Origin: Myxocyprinus asiaticus
Taxonomy: Eukaryota > Chordata > Actinopteri > Cypriniformes > Catostomidae
Length of the DNA: 64,000 nt
NCBI RefSeq assembly: GCF_019703515.2
Contig: NC_059346.1
Coordinates: 12,246,501 to 12,310,500, forward strand
Direction of reading: 5' to 3'
Shown: one piece after another, positions 1 to 11,375 of the stretch
Layout: every line of letters starts with the position of its first letter
Numbering within the stretch: the stretch's first letter is position 1
The notes under the pieces: generated by a model
Databases searched by the model: none
What the model was told of the DNA's origin: nothing
Seen by the model: only the letters and a program-made list of their open reading frames with translations
Translations under genes and position numbers: made by a program

Positions 1-2571
1 ACCTGTGGCAGGTTGAATTTCCTCAGCTGGCGAAGGAAGTACAACCTCTGCTGGGCCTTTTTCACAATGGAGTCAATGTGGGTCTCCCACTTCAGGTCCT
101 GTGAGATGGTAGTGCCCAGGATCTTGAATGACTCCACTGCTGCCACAGTGCTGTTTAGAATGGTGAGGGGGGTCAGTGTTGGGGTGTTCCTCCTAAAGTC
201 CACAATGATCTCCACCGTTTTGAGCATGATCAGCTCAAGGTTGTTTTGACTGCACCAGACAGCCAGCTGTTCAACCTTCCTTCTGTATGCAGACACATCG
301 TCATCTCGGATGAGGCCGATGACAGTAGTGTCGTCTGCAAACTTCAGGAGCTTGACAGAGGGGTCCTTGGCGATGCAGTCATTGGTGTAGAGGGAGAAGA
401 GTAGTGGAGAGAGCACACATCCCTGGGGGGCACCAGTGCTGATTGTACAGGTGCTAGAAGTGAGTTTCCCCTGTCTCACAAGCTGCTGCCTGTCTGTCAG
501 AAAGCTGGTAATCCACTGACAGATAGACATGGGAACAGAGAGTTGGTGTAATTTAGTCCGGAGAATAGCTGGGATGATGGTGTTGAAAGCCGAACTGAAG
601 TCCACAAAAAGGATCCTTGCATATGTCCCTGGTCTGTCCAGATGTTGCAGGATATGATGCAACCCCATGTTGACTGCATCATCCACAGATCTGTTTGCTC
701 GATAAGCAAATTGAAAGGGATCTAGAAAGGGTCCAGTGATGTTCTTCAGGTGGGCCAACACCAGTCTCTCAAATTATATCATGACCACAGATGTCAGGGC
801 GACAGGTCTGTAGTCATTAAGTCCTGTGATTTTTGGTTTCTTTGGGACAGGAATAATGATTGAGCATTTGAAGCAGCATGGGACTTCACACTGCTCCAGT
901 GATCTATTGAAGATCTGTGTGAAGATGGGGGCCAGCTGGTTAGCAGAGGATCGAAGACACGCTGGTGAGACGCCATCTGGGCCTGAAGCTTTCCTTGTCT
1001 TTTGTTTCCGAAAGACGCAGCTCACATCATCTTCACAGATCTTAAGTACAGGTTAAGTAGCAGGAGGGGGGAGGAGGGGGGTTGCAGGAGGTGTTGGTGT
1101 TTGTGTGAAGTGAAGGTCAGAGTGGGTGTGGGGTGTGAGATTGGGCCTTTCAAATCTACAGTAGAACACATTCAGGTCATCAGCCAGTTGTTGGGTTGTT
1201 CCCTACAGGGTTGGGGGTAGGAGTCCTGTAATTTGTGAGTTGTTTCATGCCACTCCACACTGATGCAGGGTCGGTAGCTGAAAACTTGTTTTTCAGCTTC
1301 TCAGAGTATCCTCTTTTAGCCACTCTGATTTCCTTGTTCAGTGTGTTCCTGGCCTGATTGTACAAGACTTTATCCCCACCCCTGTAAGCATCCTCTTTGG
1401 CCTGACGAAGCTGCCTGAGCTCTGCTGTAAACCATGGTTTGTCATTGTTGAACTTTAAATAAGTCCTAGTAGGAATGCACATATCCTTACAGAAACTGAT
1501 ATATGATGTAACAGGGTCTGTGGCTGCAGCCTCAAAAACACTCCAATCCGTGCAATCGAAGCAGACTTGTAGTTCCCGCTCTGCTTCATTGGTCCTTCTC
1601 TTTACAGTCCTTACTACTGGCTTGGTTGATTTTAATTTCTGCCAGTAGGTTGGAAGAAGATGAAGCAGAGAGTGATCAGAGAGTCCCAAAGCTGCTCTAG
1701 GGACAGAGCGATATGCATCCTTTATTGTTGTGTAACAATGATCCAGTATATTTCTGTCTCTGGTGGGGCATGTAATGTGCTGTTTGTATTTGGGCAGTTC
1801 ACATGTGAGATTTGCTTTGTTAAAATCCCACGAATAATAATAACTGAGTCCGGGTATTGTTGTGATTTGATCAGCCAGCTGTCGCAGCGCCGCATTCAAA
1901 CACACGTTTGGCGCGATATACACACTCACCAGAATAAACGAGGAAAACTCCCGCGGCGAGTAAAAAGGCTTAAAGTTAATAAAGAGCACTTCCAAATTAG
2001 GACAGCACATCCTCTTTAATGCTGTTACATCTGTACACCAACTTTCATTGATATAAAAGCATGTTCCACTGCCTCTCATTTTCCCCGTTAACTCCGCGAT
2101 GTTAACTCTGAACAGCCGAAAGCCCGGCAGTTGTAATGCGCTGTCCTGAATGGCTTCACTCAGCCAGGTTTCTGTGAAGCACAAGGCAGCAGAGTTTGAA
2201 AAGTCCTTGTTTGTGCGGGTGAGGAGATGTAGTTCGTCCGTTTAGTTAGGAAGAGAGCGGAGATTCGCTAAGTGAATACTCGGCAGCGCTGTTCGAAATC
2301 CGTGCCGACGGAGTTTGACCTGCGTGCCTGCTCGTCTCCCTCGCCTGCGTCTCTTGAACAGCAGAGCTGCGCCTCCAACTAAAATGTCCAGCAAAACATC
2401 TGAATATTCGAAAACCAGGAAAAGATTGTCTGGTATATGCTGTCGAATGTTCAGCAGTTCGTCTTTGGTAAAACTGACTGGAAAAAGATTACTAAACACA
2501 GGACAAACAAACAAAAACAACAAAAGAACTGAAGAGCTCCACACCGAGGCAGCCATCCGTGGCGCCATCAT
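1..2571 (-). pseudogene. LINE ORF2 (endonuclease-reverse transcriptase), broken
   Basis: This polyprotein would nick target DNA and reverse-transcribe the element RNA in place. The endonuclease part (2184 down to about 1500) opens with the CFTETWL block and includes the conserved LGLSDH segment near its end. The RT part carries KASGPDGVSP, then IPVPKK and NDYRPVALTS, and the polymerase motif FADD at 330-341. The reading frame is destroyed. There is an in-frame TAA at 2242-2244, where the reading continues in the same frame on both sides. A one-base frameshift lies near 1190, just after NYRTPTPNPVGNN. Further TAA codons occur at 1053-1055 and 774-776. The leader (2571-2245) is hydrophobic at its start and ends in HLANLRSLPN. 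The RT reads openly from 773 to the window edge. This copy cannot make a complete protein and is an old insertion. Confidence 0.85.
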
Positions 2572-2586
2572 GATGAATATTCAATA
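1..2586 (-). mobile_element. CR1/L2-like non-LTR retrotransposon (LINE), 3' end beyond window
   Basis: A minus-strand LINE copy runs off the left edge of the window, so its 3' UTR and tail are not visible. Reading from 2571 downward it encodes an N-terminal leader, an apurinic-type endonuclease and a reverse transcriptase. The 5' boundary is placed a few bases before the first ATG and is approximate. The protein resembles the CR1/L2 group of the Jockey superfamily that is abundant in teleosts, an assignment made from recall of family motifs. An unrelated hAT-like terminus begins about 40 bp further on, at 2626. Confidence 0.85.
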
Positions 2587-3134
2587 TTAACCAGATTTTT
2601 TGTTTTTTGTTTAGAACTGACCACTGGCTGCATGATATGGAGGGGCAATGCCATATGCGATAAAATTGTAGCGATATGCAATGCGATAAACCAGTGTTTT
2701 CCATTAATTGACTAGACTCTGGTGGCCCGCCACAGTCTAATTTGCCCCGCCACGGTCTCATAATGAACCGAAAACATTTTTAGACTTCTCATCTAAAATA
2801 TTTTTGCACTTCTCAGTCTCATAATAACATAAAATAAAAGGTTGTGTTTTGCGCTCTCTCTTGCGCGCGCCAGTCAGCTCCAGTCAGTTCAGTCAGCTCC
2901 TCACCCACTGCTGTAAACTCACGCGCTCACACACACTCGTAGATATTTGCACTGGAGTATTCCTGGATCCGTCTAACGTTATTTGGTTGAGGAGGACGAC
3001 AAAGCTTTGAGGTAAGTAACATTAACTAAAATTAAATGTATTCACTGCATCTATACACTACTCCACACACAATTTATCATCATCAGTGTACAAGAGCAAA
3101 CAGATAATATTACTGCCGAAGTTAGAATCATGAT

Positions 3135-3735
3135 TAGGGTGACCATACGTCCTCTTTTTCCCAGACATGTCCTCTTTTTCGGACCTTAAAAAAGCGTCCG
3201 GCCGGGATTTCTAAATTTGCGAAAATGTCAGCTTTCAGCTTTAGTTGCATTATGATGTGCATCTGGTTGAATACTTCATTGTGTGTGTGCACATATTTGC
3301 ATTGCTTTAACCCCTCTTTGTAAGTCCCGCCTTCTCGCACACCAATTGGTCAATTATAAGAGGCTTGCAGCAACTATTGGCCAAATTCCTGCCTGTCAAT
3401 CTCTCCGCGAAAGCACAAAGCACTGTTGCGTTCGGCATCAAACAGTTGCTTGACAGCAGCAGCAAATGACAGCTGAGTGGAAACAATGCCCAAACGAAAG
3501 TGCAAATTCACAGAAGATTTGCACAAAAAATTCCCATGCTTTCATCCAGGTTGAGATCCGTGGGAAGCAGAATGGATGACATGTAAAGCTGGCACTTATG
3601 TGTCAGTTGCTAATAAAGGTGCAAGTGATTTAGAAACACACATTAGCTCTGCGAAGCATAAAGGGTCAGCAAAAGGTGAAAGTTCATCAGGTAAATTAAC
3701 GGACTACTTTTTTGCGACCAGGTAAAATTGTTATC
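3135..3735 (+). mobile_element. 5' end of an autonomous hAT-type transposon
   Basis: The sequence starts with TAGGGTGACCATACGTCC, a terminus that recurs in this window near 49215 and, inverted, at 34096-34105 and about 52240-52265. Two CCAAT-type motifs (ACCAATTGG, ATTGGCC) and a TATAAGAGG box lie between 3340 and 3390, consistent with the element's own promoter. The BED-like exon follows at 3486. The element is cut short before the (TA)n tract at 3875. Confidence 0.6.
3486..3725 (+). pseudogene. hAT transposase N-terminal BED-like zinc-finger exon, with stop
   Basis: The frame opens at ATG 3486 with MPKRKCKF and runs about 79 residues. It includes C-x2-C-type spacing around MTCKAGTYVS and a downstream H-x-SSAKHK segment, typical of the BED-type finger at the N-terminus of hAT-family transposases. 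An in-frame TGA at 3552-3554 breaks it after FHPG. The last codons are followed by CAG|GTAAAA at 3719-3726, which fits an exon end, so the TAA at 3723-3725 may be intronic. No catalytic RNase H-like or dimerisation domain was found nearby, so this is only the DNA-binding piece. BED-type DNA binding is family knowledge and was not tested here. Confidence 0.6.
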
Positions 3736-3869
3736 ACATTGCTTCATTGTCCATGGCCATTCAAAATAATAGTTATAGTAAATGAAGGTACACTCATGGC
3801 ATCAAATATTTTATTTTAGTACATGAACATTCAAAAGTATGTTGGAAATGTTTATTTGTATATATATAT

Positions 3870-3874
<5 letters not shown>

Positions 3875-3919
<45 letters not shown>
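3875..3919. repeat. (TA)n microsatellite
   Basis: Uninterrupted TA dinucleotides after a short imperfect TA stretch that starts near 3858. Confidence 0.95.
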
Positions 3920-3922
<3 letters not shown>

Positions 3923-4019
3923 GTTATGCTAATAGAGTGTCTTTTTCACTGTATTAAAGTTATTAACACTGTTTTGAACTGTGATATATATCGCAAAATT
4001 TGATATATCCTGCAGCCCA

Positions 4020-5800
4020 AATGACACTAGCATCCTTAATTTGGGATGGCAATCATTTCTTTGTCCATTTATACTTGCGTTTTAAATCCTGCAAGTTTAT
4101 TCCACCTCACTACCTGACATAGTCGCTCAAATTCAAAGGCGTCTTCCTCAAGTGGACATAAAAGCATGATACTCCTTTGGGCTGAATTCAAAACTCAGGT
4201 GTTTTTTGTTTTTTTTTACTTCGGCAGGAAATAAATAGTATGGTTGTTTAAATTTATTCATTTCAAGGATTCAACCTAAGATACAAATGGATATCTGCCC
4301 ATGTGATCTCCAGAAAATGATTTTGAAAAAGTCTTTATGCGGTAATCACTAACGACTGTGATTGGTGCATCCTGAACAGCGCTGAGGAAAGTAACAGGTG
4401 CCATGTGACACTGTTTATGCACTGCTTTGACCGAGGTCTGTTGTGGTTTTTGCTTGAGGACTTGCTATTGTCTGTTATGTTTGCATAAGTAATGAGGTCG
4501 TTCTGTGCAGGTTTTGGGGTGTTATTCATTAACATTTAAAAGTAATTGGGGTTATAGTTATGTTTCAAGTTCCGTTTAATGTTAATCATGTCATTTTATG
4601 TTTTGACAAGGGTTTATTTTTTTAGTTACACTGAGAGTAGTGTTCCTTTGATTTACATGTGATTCTGTTAATTCCAATGGAAGTCTCCTTCACTGATTGT
4701 TACAGCAACAGATTAATGTATAAATAATACGCATCAGTGTTGGGAGAGTAAAGTTTTTGTGTGACTGGTCTCCTGACAGAACGTTTATTCCCCCAAAAGG
4801 CTTGCGTTGCTGTATTTTGTATGTGGCATAGATCTTTAAATGTTGGTTTGGACATATTCGATTTTTGAAATTTGGTATGACATATCACTGGCATACCTAC
4901 CTAAAGTTACGCCTACACATTCAATAACAAAATATCAAACCTAATGCCATTTATTTTAAAGAAAGCTAGCACAAGCACACTTTTCCCCTACACTGAATTC
5001 CATTACAATCTGTCTTATTGTTTTTGAATGCAGGAACACGTCCCGTGTGAACGGCCCCTGAGAATTGTGATTCTTGGAATTAATTGTTCAAAATTCAAGC
5101 GTGTGTCCTTTTTATCATTTTTGAAGTTGTTTTTGCTATATAGTATCTGCTTAACATGTCTGAGTACTATGAACTATATTATAAAGAAACATTTAAGTAT
5201 TTATGCAATAATGATAAAATCAATCTACTGTTTCAGATGATGATAACAAGGCCTGTCCCACTGGTGCCATCAGCTGTGAGTTGTAAATGTTCCATCTGCT
5301 TCAACTGCAATAAATGACACCTTGCAGTTTATTGAATAGATTAATGGAGTTTATTAAACAGATCATATTGCTAGCTGGAGAATCATTGTGTTGCATCAGG
5401 CTGAAAGTGGTTTTGTAGGATAGTGTGAAGTGGTTCCATTATAATGGGTTGGACTAAATGATAAGAGTTGGTTGCATTTCACTGTTCAGCAGTCAAAGGA
5501 CCAAATCCTTCAGCCCTGTTAGTTTATTTGAACTGTTGATTTGGCAAAATAATGGCTCATCTAAATCCCTCCATTGTCTACACAGTGATTGTGAGACAGT
5601 TGCCTTTTCTTTTGTTCATCATGGACTTAATTCACTTTTTAATGCTTTTGTTGACTCCCTGTTCATATTTGTACCTTTTCCTTTCTGTTGAACTCACAAA
5701 TCTTTGTTCTTGAGCTCTTGTTTAGTTGCTGTTAGTTTTGGTGTCTATTTACAGTCATGATCAAGAAGTTCAAAATCTTTAGAATCATATTTATGTTAAC
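4020..5800. other. Non-genic stretch, mostly unassigned
   Basis: No open frame longer than about 70 codons has family character, and no clear repeat boundary was seen. A TTCTG/CAGTGTTGGGAGAGTA fragment near 4735 resembles hAT-type termini but is too short to call. This is probably intronic or intergenic DNA. Confidence 0.5.
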
Positions 5801-5804
5801 AGCA

Positions 5805-5895
5805 CTAGTGGTGTAACGATTAGCAAATTTTAGGCGGATACAATACACTGTGATCCGCCGATACAATCCGATCACGGATATTTATTTTTAAAGGG
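5805..5895. repeat. Fragment of hAT-like element end
   Basis: GGTGTAACGATTAGC followed by three GATCCG/CCGATAC-type motifs resembles the terminal region of the GGTGTAAC family that is more complete at 48208-48824. Confidence 0.35.
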
Positions 5896-6324
5896 CCCCT
5901 TGCCACACTTTAACGAGGTAAAAGATTTAGTATGTTTAGATGTTTATGCCCCATGCTGTAAAATTAAATTACATTTACATTAATTGTGAAATGCTAACAT
6001 TTATTTTAATTGAAAACAGTTTTTCGATTTTCGATGGTCAACTACGAGAAAACCACAAGTCTGATCTGTTAGAAAAGACATAACACACTATTCCAGAACA
6101 GTATGAAGGTCTGTGGTGAGTTTGGCTGATGTAGCTTGAAAGCTCTAAGAGGATTTACAGTTGTTCATTTTGGTCTATGTTTAGGGATGTAGGAGTAAGT
6201 GGAAAACAGTATGTTGGCTTTTTCAAGCCAGCATAATCATTTATTGAATATATGTGTCTTATTATATTGCTGTTGACACTGCATTAATAAAACCAATAAG
6301 TAATTTTCTTGGTGCCTCAAACCA

Positions 6325-6327
<3 letters not shown>

Positions 6328-6384
<57 letters not shown>
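6328..6384. repeat. Compound (TA)n-(CA)n microsatellite
   Basis: About 21 TA units followed by about 7 CA units, directly abutting the CAGGGTTGGG terminus of the next element. Confidence 0.95.
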
Positions 6385-6385
<1 letters not shown>

Positions 6386-6755
6386 GGTTGGGAGGGTTAC
6401 TTTTGAAATGTATTCCACTACAGATTACAGAATACATGCTGTAAAATGTAATTTGTAACGTATTTCGTTAGATCAGTAATGTATTCTAAATACTTTGGAT
6501 TACTTCTTCAGCACTGGTAGATTTTTTTCACTTGTTCTGACTATAAAAACTCTGCCAGTACAATAAGACAAAATACACATGTTAAAAATGCATTCTCTGA
6601 AAAACCTAAATATCTTATATTGAAGTGTTGTTTCTAAAACAAGATCAATCAAATTGATCTTGTTTTAAGGATTTTTAGATATTTTTACAGGAAAACAATA
6701 CAAAAATTATCATCAAGAATATGATTTTTGCCCTAATTTCAAAGGTCTTACTAAA
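6383..6755 (+). mobile_element. hAT-type MITE, 3'-truncated copy
   Basis: The sequence begins CAGGGTTGGGAGGGTTAC and is near-identical over about 370 bp to the left half of the complete element at 57234-58074. An internal inverted motif (CAAGATCAATC / GATTGATCTTG type) is shared. The copy ends where an A-run and (TA)n tract begin, so it was truncated or its right half was replaced by microsatellite expansion. Confidence 0.8.

Positions 6756-6823
<68 letters not shown>
6752..6823. repeat. A-run plus (TA)n microsatellite
   Basis: About 12 A followed by more than 28 TA units. It sits exactly at the truncation point of the preceding MITE. Confidence 0.95.
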
Positions 6824-6828
<5 letters not shown>

Positions 6829-6999
6829 TCAGTGCTACAAACTCAATTTAACCACATTAAAATCCCTGAAATGTACAGCCTTTTGTGGCTTACTGCTTTA
6901 TTTTATGTTTCCTCATCTGAACACTTTCTACTGTAGATTCTAGTACAACTGACTTTTCACATTAGATTGATTATTCTAAAACTCTAGCAAAGAGGATAC

Positions 7000-7290
7000 A
7001 GTTGAGTCAGAGTTCCTTGTGTCTGGCTTTGAGGATATGGCTGTTAAATCAAAGCTTTTTTGTGTGAGGTAGAGATTCAGGGGCAGGCCATGGCAGTAAC
7101 TGAAGGAGCTGATTAAGTGAAATGTCCAGATGAGTCGTCGAGAGTCATGGAAGAGGCCTCCAATGGAGCTAGTGTTATAAATGGAGATTCTCCTGCAGAG
7201 CTCCATGGGTAATTGGCGGTAATGAGTCAAAACGCTGGGCCTTCTAAGGTCTGTGGATGCGTTTTAATGACTTGGAACAACCAGCCTCCT
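7000..7290. other. Candidate conserved non-coding element
   Basis: A complex, repeat-free block of mixed composition with GGTAATTGGCGGTAATGAG (homeodomain-like TAATT) and other AT-core motifs. The six frames show no family-like protein. The call rests on sequence texture alone. Confidence 0.25.
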
Positions 7291-7299
7291 GCTTGGTCA

Positions 7300-8400
7300 C
7301 TTACACTGAGAGGTAAAGATAGAGGGACAGAGACAGAACTCTTGTAAGCAGTACTTTGAGTTGCTTGATTTACTAATGAGGGGCTATTCAGGAACTTTTC
7401 GGAAATTTTCACTTCCCACTGCTGTTTTGAAGAACTTATTTTCTCTATAAAATCCATGCACAACAAAGTTTTAAAGGGTTATGACATTACTTTTTTTATA
7501 TAATTTATCTTTCCTGAGGTCCACTGATAATGTTAGTAAAGGTTTTTTTTTTCTCTCTCACCAAAACAGTCATCATTTAGTAATATATATATATTATAAT
7601 TTTCCACCCTGTCTCTGATCCTCTGTCTGAAATGCATATACACTGTATATTTGAAACTCACTCGGAAGAGAATGAACAAAGCTCCACAACATTATAAAAT
7701 GTAATTTTAGGGTGTACACATACCACACATCCAACCCATTGCATCCAAAAATATTCAACTGTTCACTCAAGCATAGCAGCACCATAAACTATTAAACAGT
7801 CATGACATTTGAAATATTCATGAATGAAACCATTTACATTTACGTTTTTTCTGTCAGGTCCAATAGAGTTTTTAACTGCCTCATCCTTTAATAATAGTTC
7901 CTCTGCAAAGCTTGAATCGTATTATGACTGGTTCACAAGCAATCCATGCTGATATGAGCCGAAAAATCATACAGTCCACACTGAAATATGCTGAAGACAC
8001 ATCCACAAGATTTTCCCTTGTTTTCTATGATTAAACAAATACAAACAAACACTAAGGAGCTGAAATCAACTTAACCATCTTTATTCAACACTCCTTCTCC
8101 AAGTTTTACCATCCACCTAAAACAATACAATTTTTGTGCAAGTATCGCATCAGGTTTTCTGGATAACTCTTCCCTTAGAAACCATCATTAAGTACAGAAT
8201 ATATCAAACAATTATTCAATACTTAAGTCTTCAATTTTTTGTCTTTTCTTAAACAATAAATTACGTTTTTTGTTGTTTTTGAACTAACAACAAGCCTTGT
8301 ATTAATGTGTGCAATTTGCTAACCACATGGCTAAATCTAGAAAATAGAACAGAGAATGCCATACATAAGCTAAGTAACCTATTAAAAATGAAAAAAAATT
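7300..8400. other. Non-genic stretch
   Basis: AT-rich sequence with short homopolymers and a small TA run near 7583. Nothing gene-like or clearly repetitive was recognised. Confidence 0.5.
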
Positions 8401-8859
8401 TCATATAAGTGGAGGCGCATTATTCGGTCTCCACTCTCTGCTGTCACACCTCTAGCTCTCTCACCCAAGTGAGAGAGTGTTACCATGGTGTGTAGTGTTT
8501 ATTTCGAAGCTGACATTAGCTAACGTTGATGTAACGTAACTTTATGTACATTAGCTACATAGGTTTATGTGGCCTGTCTCGTCATTGTTTATCACAAGCA
8601 AAAATGTAACATGGGAAAAACAATTTGTCACTACATGCTCTGTCCCCTCAATCTCTCACAAAGTTAACACTGCATTAGCTACATCCCTCAATATATGTTT
8701 ACTAAATCAGGTAGCTTGCGCACCTAGCTAGGTGTCAAATAGCTGGCAAGCAACTGAAACTAGCACCCTAAAAAACAGTAAATACACAAGTAGCTAATAT
8801 GTCTAGCTAATACTTGCTAAATCTCTTTGGGTGAGGGGTGAAAATGAGTTTAGGTACAG

Positions 8860-9409
8860 ATGCTGCATTCCATTCAAATCGGATGTGGGATATTCCACTT
8901 GATATCTCTGATCTCAGACTAAAGGCTTTCCTATGCCAGATGCTCGGAAGATGACGTTAAAGGAAACAAAACTGCAACGCTCCCGTTAGCTTAGCAGGTG
9001 TTTGACTGTCACCAGAGATGTCTCCAAGCAGCCCAATTCATAAACAATTTGCAACGCTAGCATTTGCACTACAGGTGTACGATTATCAAAAGAGAGTATA
9101 ATTTACCATGTTTTGAACACCTGCTACTCTGCTAACGTTTGTTAAACAAGCTTTAATATCATATAATGTAGGAACTTTGACTAATTTATCGATATTATTT
9201 AATAAAAGTGAATGTGTATCACTTATTTTGTACATCTTCCTGGGTGCCGACAAGATTGTGTGACGTCACACACCTGCATCTCGGCGAAAAGTTTAAAATT
9301 TCCGCACGACTTTCCAAGTTGTAATTACGACTTCAACTGGCATTCCATTGCACTTTTCCTAGTAGGAAGTTGGAAAATCCGACTTTCTGAGTTGAATGGA
9401 ATGCAGCAT
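8860..9409. mobile_element. Non-autonomous DNA element with ATGCTGCATTCCATTCAA termini
   Basis: The left end ATGCTGCATTCCATTCAAAT and the right end TTGAATGGAATGCAGCAT are inverted repeats about 20-40 bp long. The inner parts, with AAATCGGAT/AATCCGACTTT motifs, also pair. There is no coding capacity. The surrounding 8400-9480 is rich in GCTAACGTTAGC-type palindromes. Confidence 0.6.
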
Positions 9410-9417
9410 GAGGCAGA

Positions 9418-9455
9418 TTGCTAACGTTAGCTAGCAAGCTAGCTTTGCTAGCATC
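9418..9455. repeat. Nested palindromes (TTGCTAACGTTAGC and TAGCAAGCTAGCTTTGCTA)
   Basis: Two overlapping short palindromes built from GCTA, able to form hairpins. Similar TAGCTAACG motifs recur near 8517 and 9132, so this is probably part of a dispersed repeat. Confidence 0.5.
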
Positions 9456-9608
9456 ACTTACACTTAGCTTACCTTTCTTTATGCTTCCTTTCCTAGTGCC
9501 GATAAAAGTTTGACGTGGTCTCAGCCGTCTCGGTATGCATTGTATTGCAGAATTTACATACTGCTGTGTGTTTTCTTTTGTTTACTTTTTTGCATTTTCT
9601 GTTTAGGT

Positions 9609-10532
9609 CAGTGTTTCCCAGCCTTTTTTCTGCCATGGCACACTTTTTACGATTAAAAAATCCCATGGCTCACCACTATCCCACATAACCATCGTCGATA
9701 GTTTTCCTAGTTGTCCATGTTTTCTGTCTGTCTTGGTAGCATGAACACGTAATGTTTGAAATTCGGCTATGCAAAAAATGCAAGGTACATAGGTACGCTG
9801 TATAATGAGGACACAGATGCCAAGAGCGCTAATTGGTTAATGAAAAACCAACAAATTTGTGTCTTTTCCAATTTGTAGATTAGTTCTTCAAATTAATTCT
9901 TGCAACGGCACAGCAAATACATTTTTTATTTATTAATTTATTGACTGTATTTTCCGGAAATAAAGTCACACCTGACTATAAGTCGCACCGGGTCAAAATC
10001 GTGTTGTTGATAGAGAGAAGAAAAACAAAAAACACATAAGTCGCACTGACAGAGGTTGGATACTGCATGCACTAGGACCCGGGAGCAGCCGCCCGGCCTC
10101 CATTCACTGGTTCAGATGAGAGAAATGCGACAAGTAAGCCACATATGTTTATAACATCTGTAACGCTATGCTGTGCATAAATAAACAGCTTTTAGTCTTT
10201 GAGTGAAACAATCCACCTGTTGTATTTTGTTCATTTATTCGGTTCACTGACTGAATGTTTTTACTACAAGTGTGATGATGAAACATCATTTTGTGGGCAT
10301 GTGAGGAGTTGTGTTTGACAATGGACAAAATATTTAAACTGGTTGCATAAAATACTTTGTAATGGAAAAATACTGAATTGGCAACTTTAAAACTCTTCTA
10401 CCATCTCCATGCGTTCACTAAAATACTGTGAAAAAATGGTATTTATTTATTTTGAGGAATTTGATAATTTTCCATGGCACACCTGACAATCTTTCACGGC
10501 ACACTAGTGGGCACAGTGGTTGGGAAACACTG
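9609..10532. mobile_element. hAT-type non-autonomous element with perfect 8-bp target duplication
   Basis: The left terminus is CAGTGTTTCCCAGCC and the right terminus is GGTTGGGAAACACTG. The flanking octamers GTTTAGGT at 9601-9608 and 10533-10540 are identical, which is diagnostic of hAT insertion. The inner arms ATGGCACACTTTTTAC and TTCACGGCACACTAG also pair loosely. A second family signature, ACTATAAGTCGCACCGGGT (about 9973-9992) with AAGTCGCACTG at 10038-10048, lies inside and suggests a nested insertion. No transposase remains. Confidence 0.85.
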
Positions 10533-10699
10533 GTTTAGGTAGCCAAACTGTATTACAGAAGATTCGTCTGACATCTTTCAGACAGCCACAGTTTCAAATT
10601 AGAAATGAGTCAAATTGCTTGCATTTGAAGCAGGAAGTTTTACATCCAATCACAGTAATGATGTTAACAAATAAATCAGACGATGCACATGCAATTTAG

Positions 10700-10900
10700 T
10701 GATATCCCTGCAGTTGTGGTCTCGACCGGTCTTGAAATAAAATCCTGAGTCCTCTTTGTCTGAGGCCGAGAAAATGCAGTCGATTCTGAGACGAGACTGA
10801 GAACTTTAAAAAGCAGTAGTAGTATTACAGTGAATATTACATAACTATACAGCAGTGTTGTAGTACTCAAGATCAGTCTTGGTCTCGAGATAATAATAAT
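10700..10900. repeat. Fragment of a GGTCTCGA-type DNA element
   Basis: TGGTCTCGACCGGTCTTGA at about 10717 and TCAAGATCAGTCTTGGTCTCGAG at about 10867 are variants of a terminal motif. They flank an AGACGAGACTGAGAAC interior. Confidence 0.4.
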
Positions 10901-10924
10901 AATAGTAATCAATATTAATTAGTA

Positions 10925-11070
10925 CTTATCTAGCCATCCATACATCCATCGTGGACAGCTTCCGTCCATCTGTCTGGATTCCATCCATCCATCCATCTAT
11001 CCATCTGTCTGTTTTCATTAGTTCGTTCATTCATTTATTCGTTCGTTCATTCATTCATTCATTCATTAAG
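10925..11070. repeat. Imperfect (CCAT)n and (TTCA)n tetranucleotide tracts
   Basis: CCATCCAT-type units interspersed with CTGTCTG, then ATTCATTC units from about 11025 to 11067. Confidence 0.85.
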
Positions 11071-11339
11071 TCTTAGGAGTCAATGGGGTGTTTTTTTATG
11101 GGTACGCCCAGTAGAAATAAGTGTTGCTTCGCAAGAATAAAACTTATAGTGAACGTTGCTCATGATAACTGCTTCTGTGTTTCTTCATGCAGAAGTTTCA
11201 TATTTAGTTGTAGTGCCTTAAGCCCACAGTTAATTTATGTTGTGCTCGTAGGTATGTTTAGCTGAGCAAACATACTCTTTTACTGCTCTGTCAGACCTCT
11301 CATTCATGTGAGCCTTGTGCCTGTGTATGTCACTGTAAA

Positions 11340-11342
<3 letters not shown>

Positions 11343-11374
<32 letters not shown>
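11343..11374. repeat. (GT)n microsatellite
   Basis: Sixteen uninterrupted GT units. Confidence 0.95.

Positions 11375-11375
<1 letters not shown>

Larger units (their letters stand above)
2626..4018. mobile_element. Degenerate hAT-like element with GGCTGCA-GATAT termini, nested interior
   Basis: The left end reads GGCTGCATGATATGG and the right end reads TGATATATCCTGCAGCCC, which are imperfect inverted repeats. Motifs of the type GCGATA recur just inside the left end. The interior holds a different hAT end with a transposase exon (from 3135) and a (TA)n tract, so the region is a nest. At 3009-3015 a GAG|GTAAGT looks like a splice donor after a possible 5' exon (about 2830-3010). It could belong to this element or be chance. 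Confidence 0.45.

Noticed and set aside
1660..2019. 119-codon + strand frame
   Set aside because: Antisense shadow of the LINE endonuclease region.
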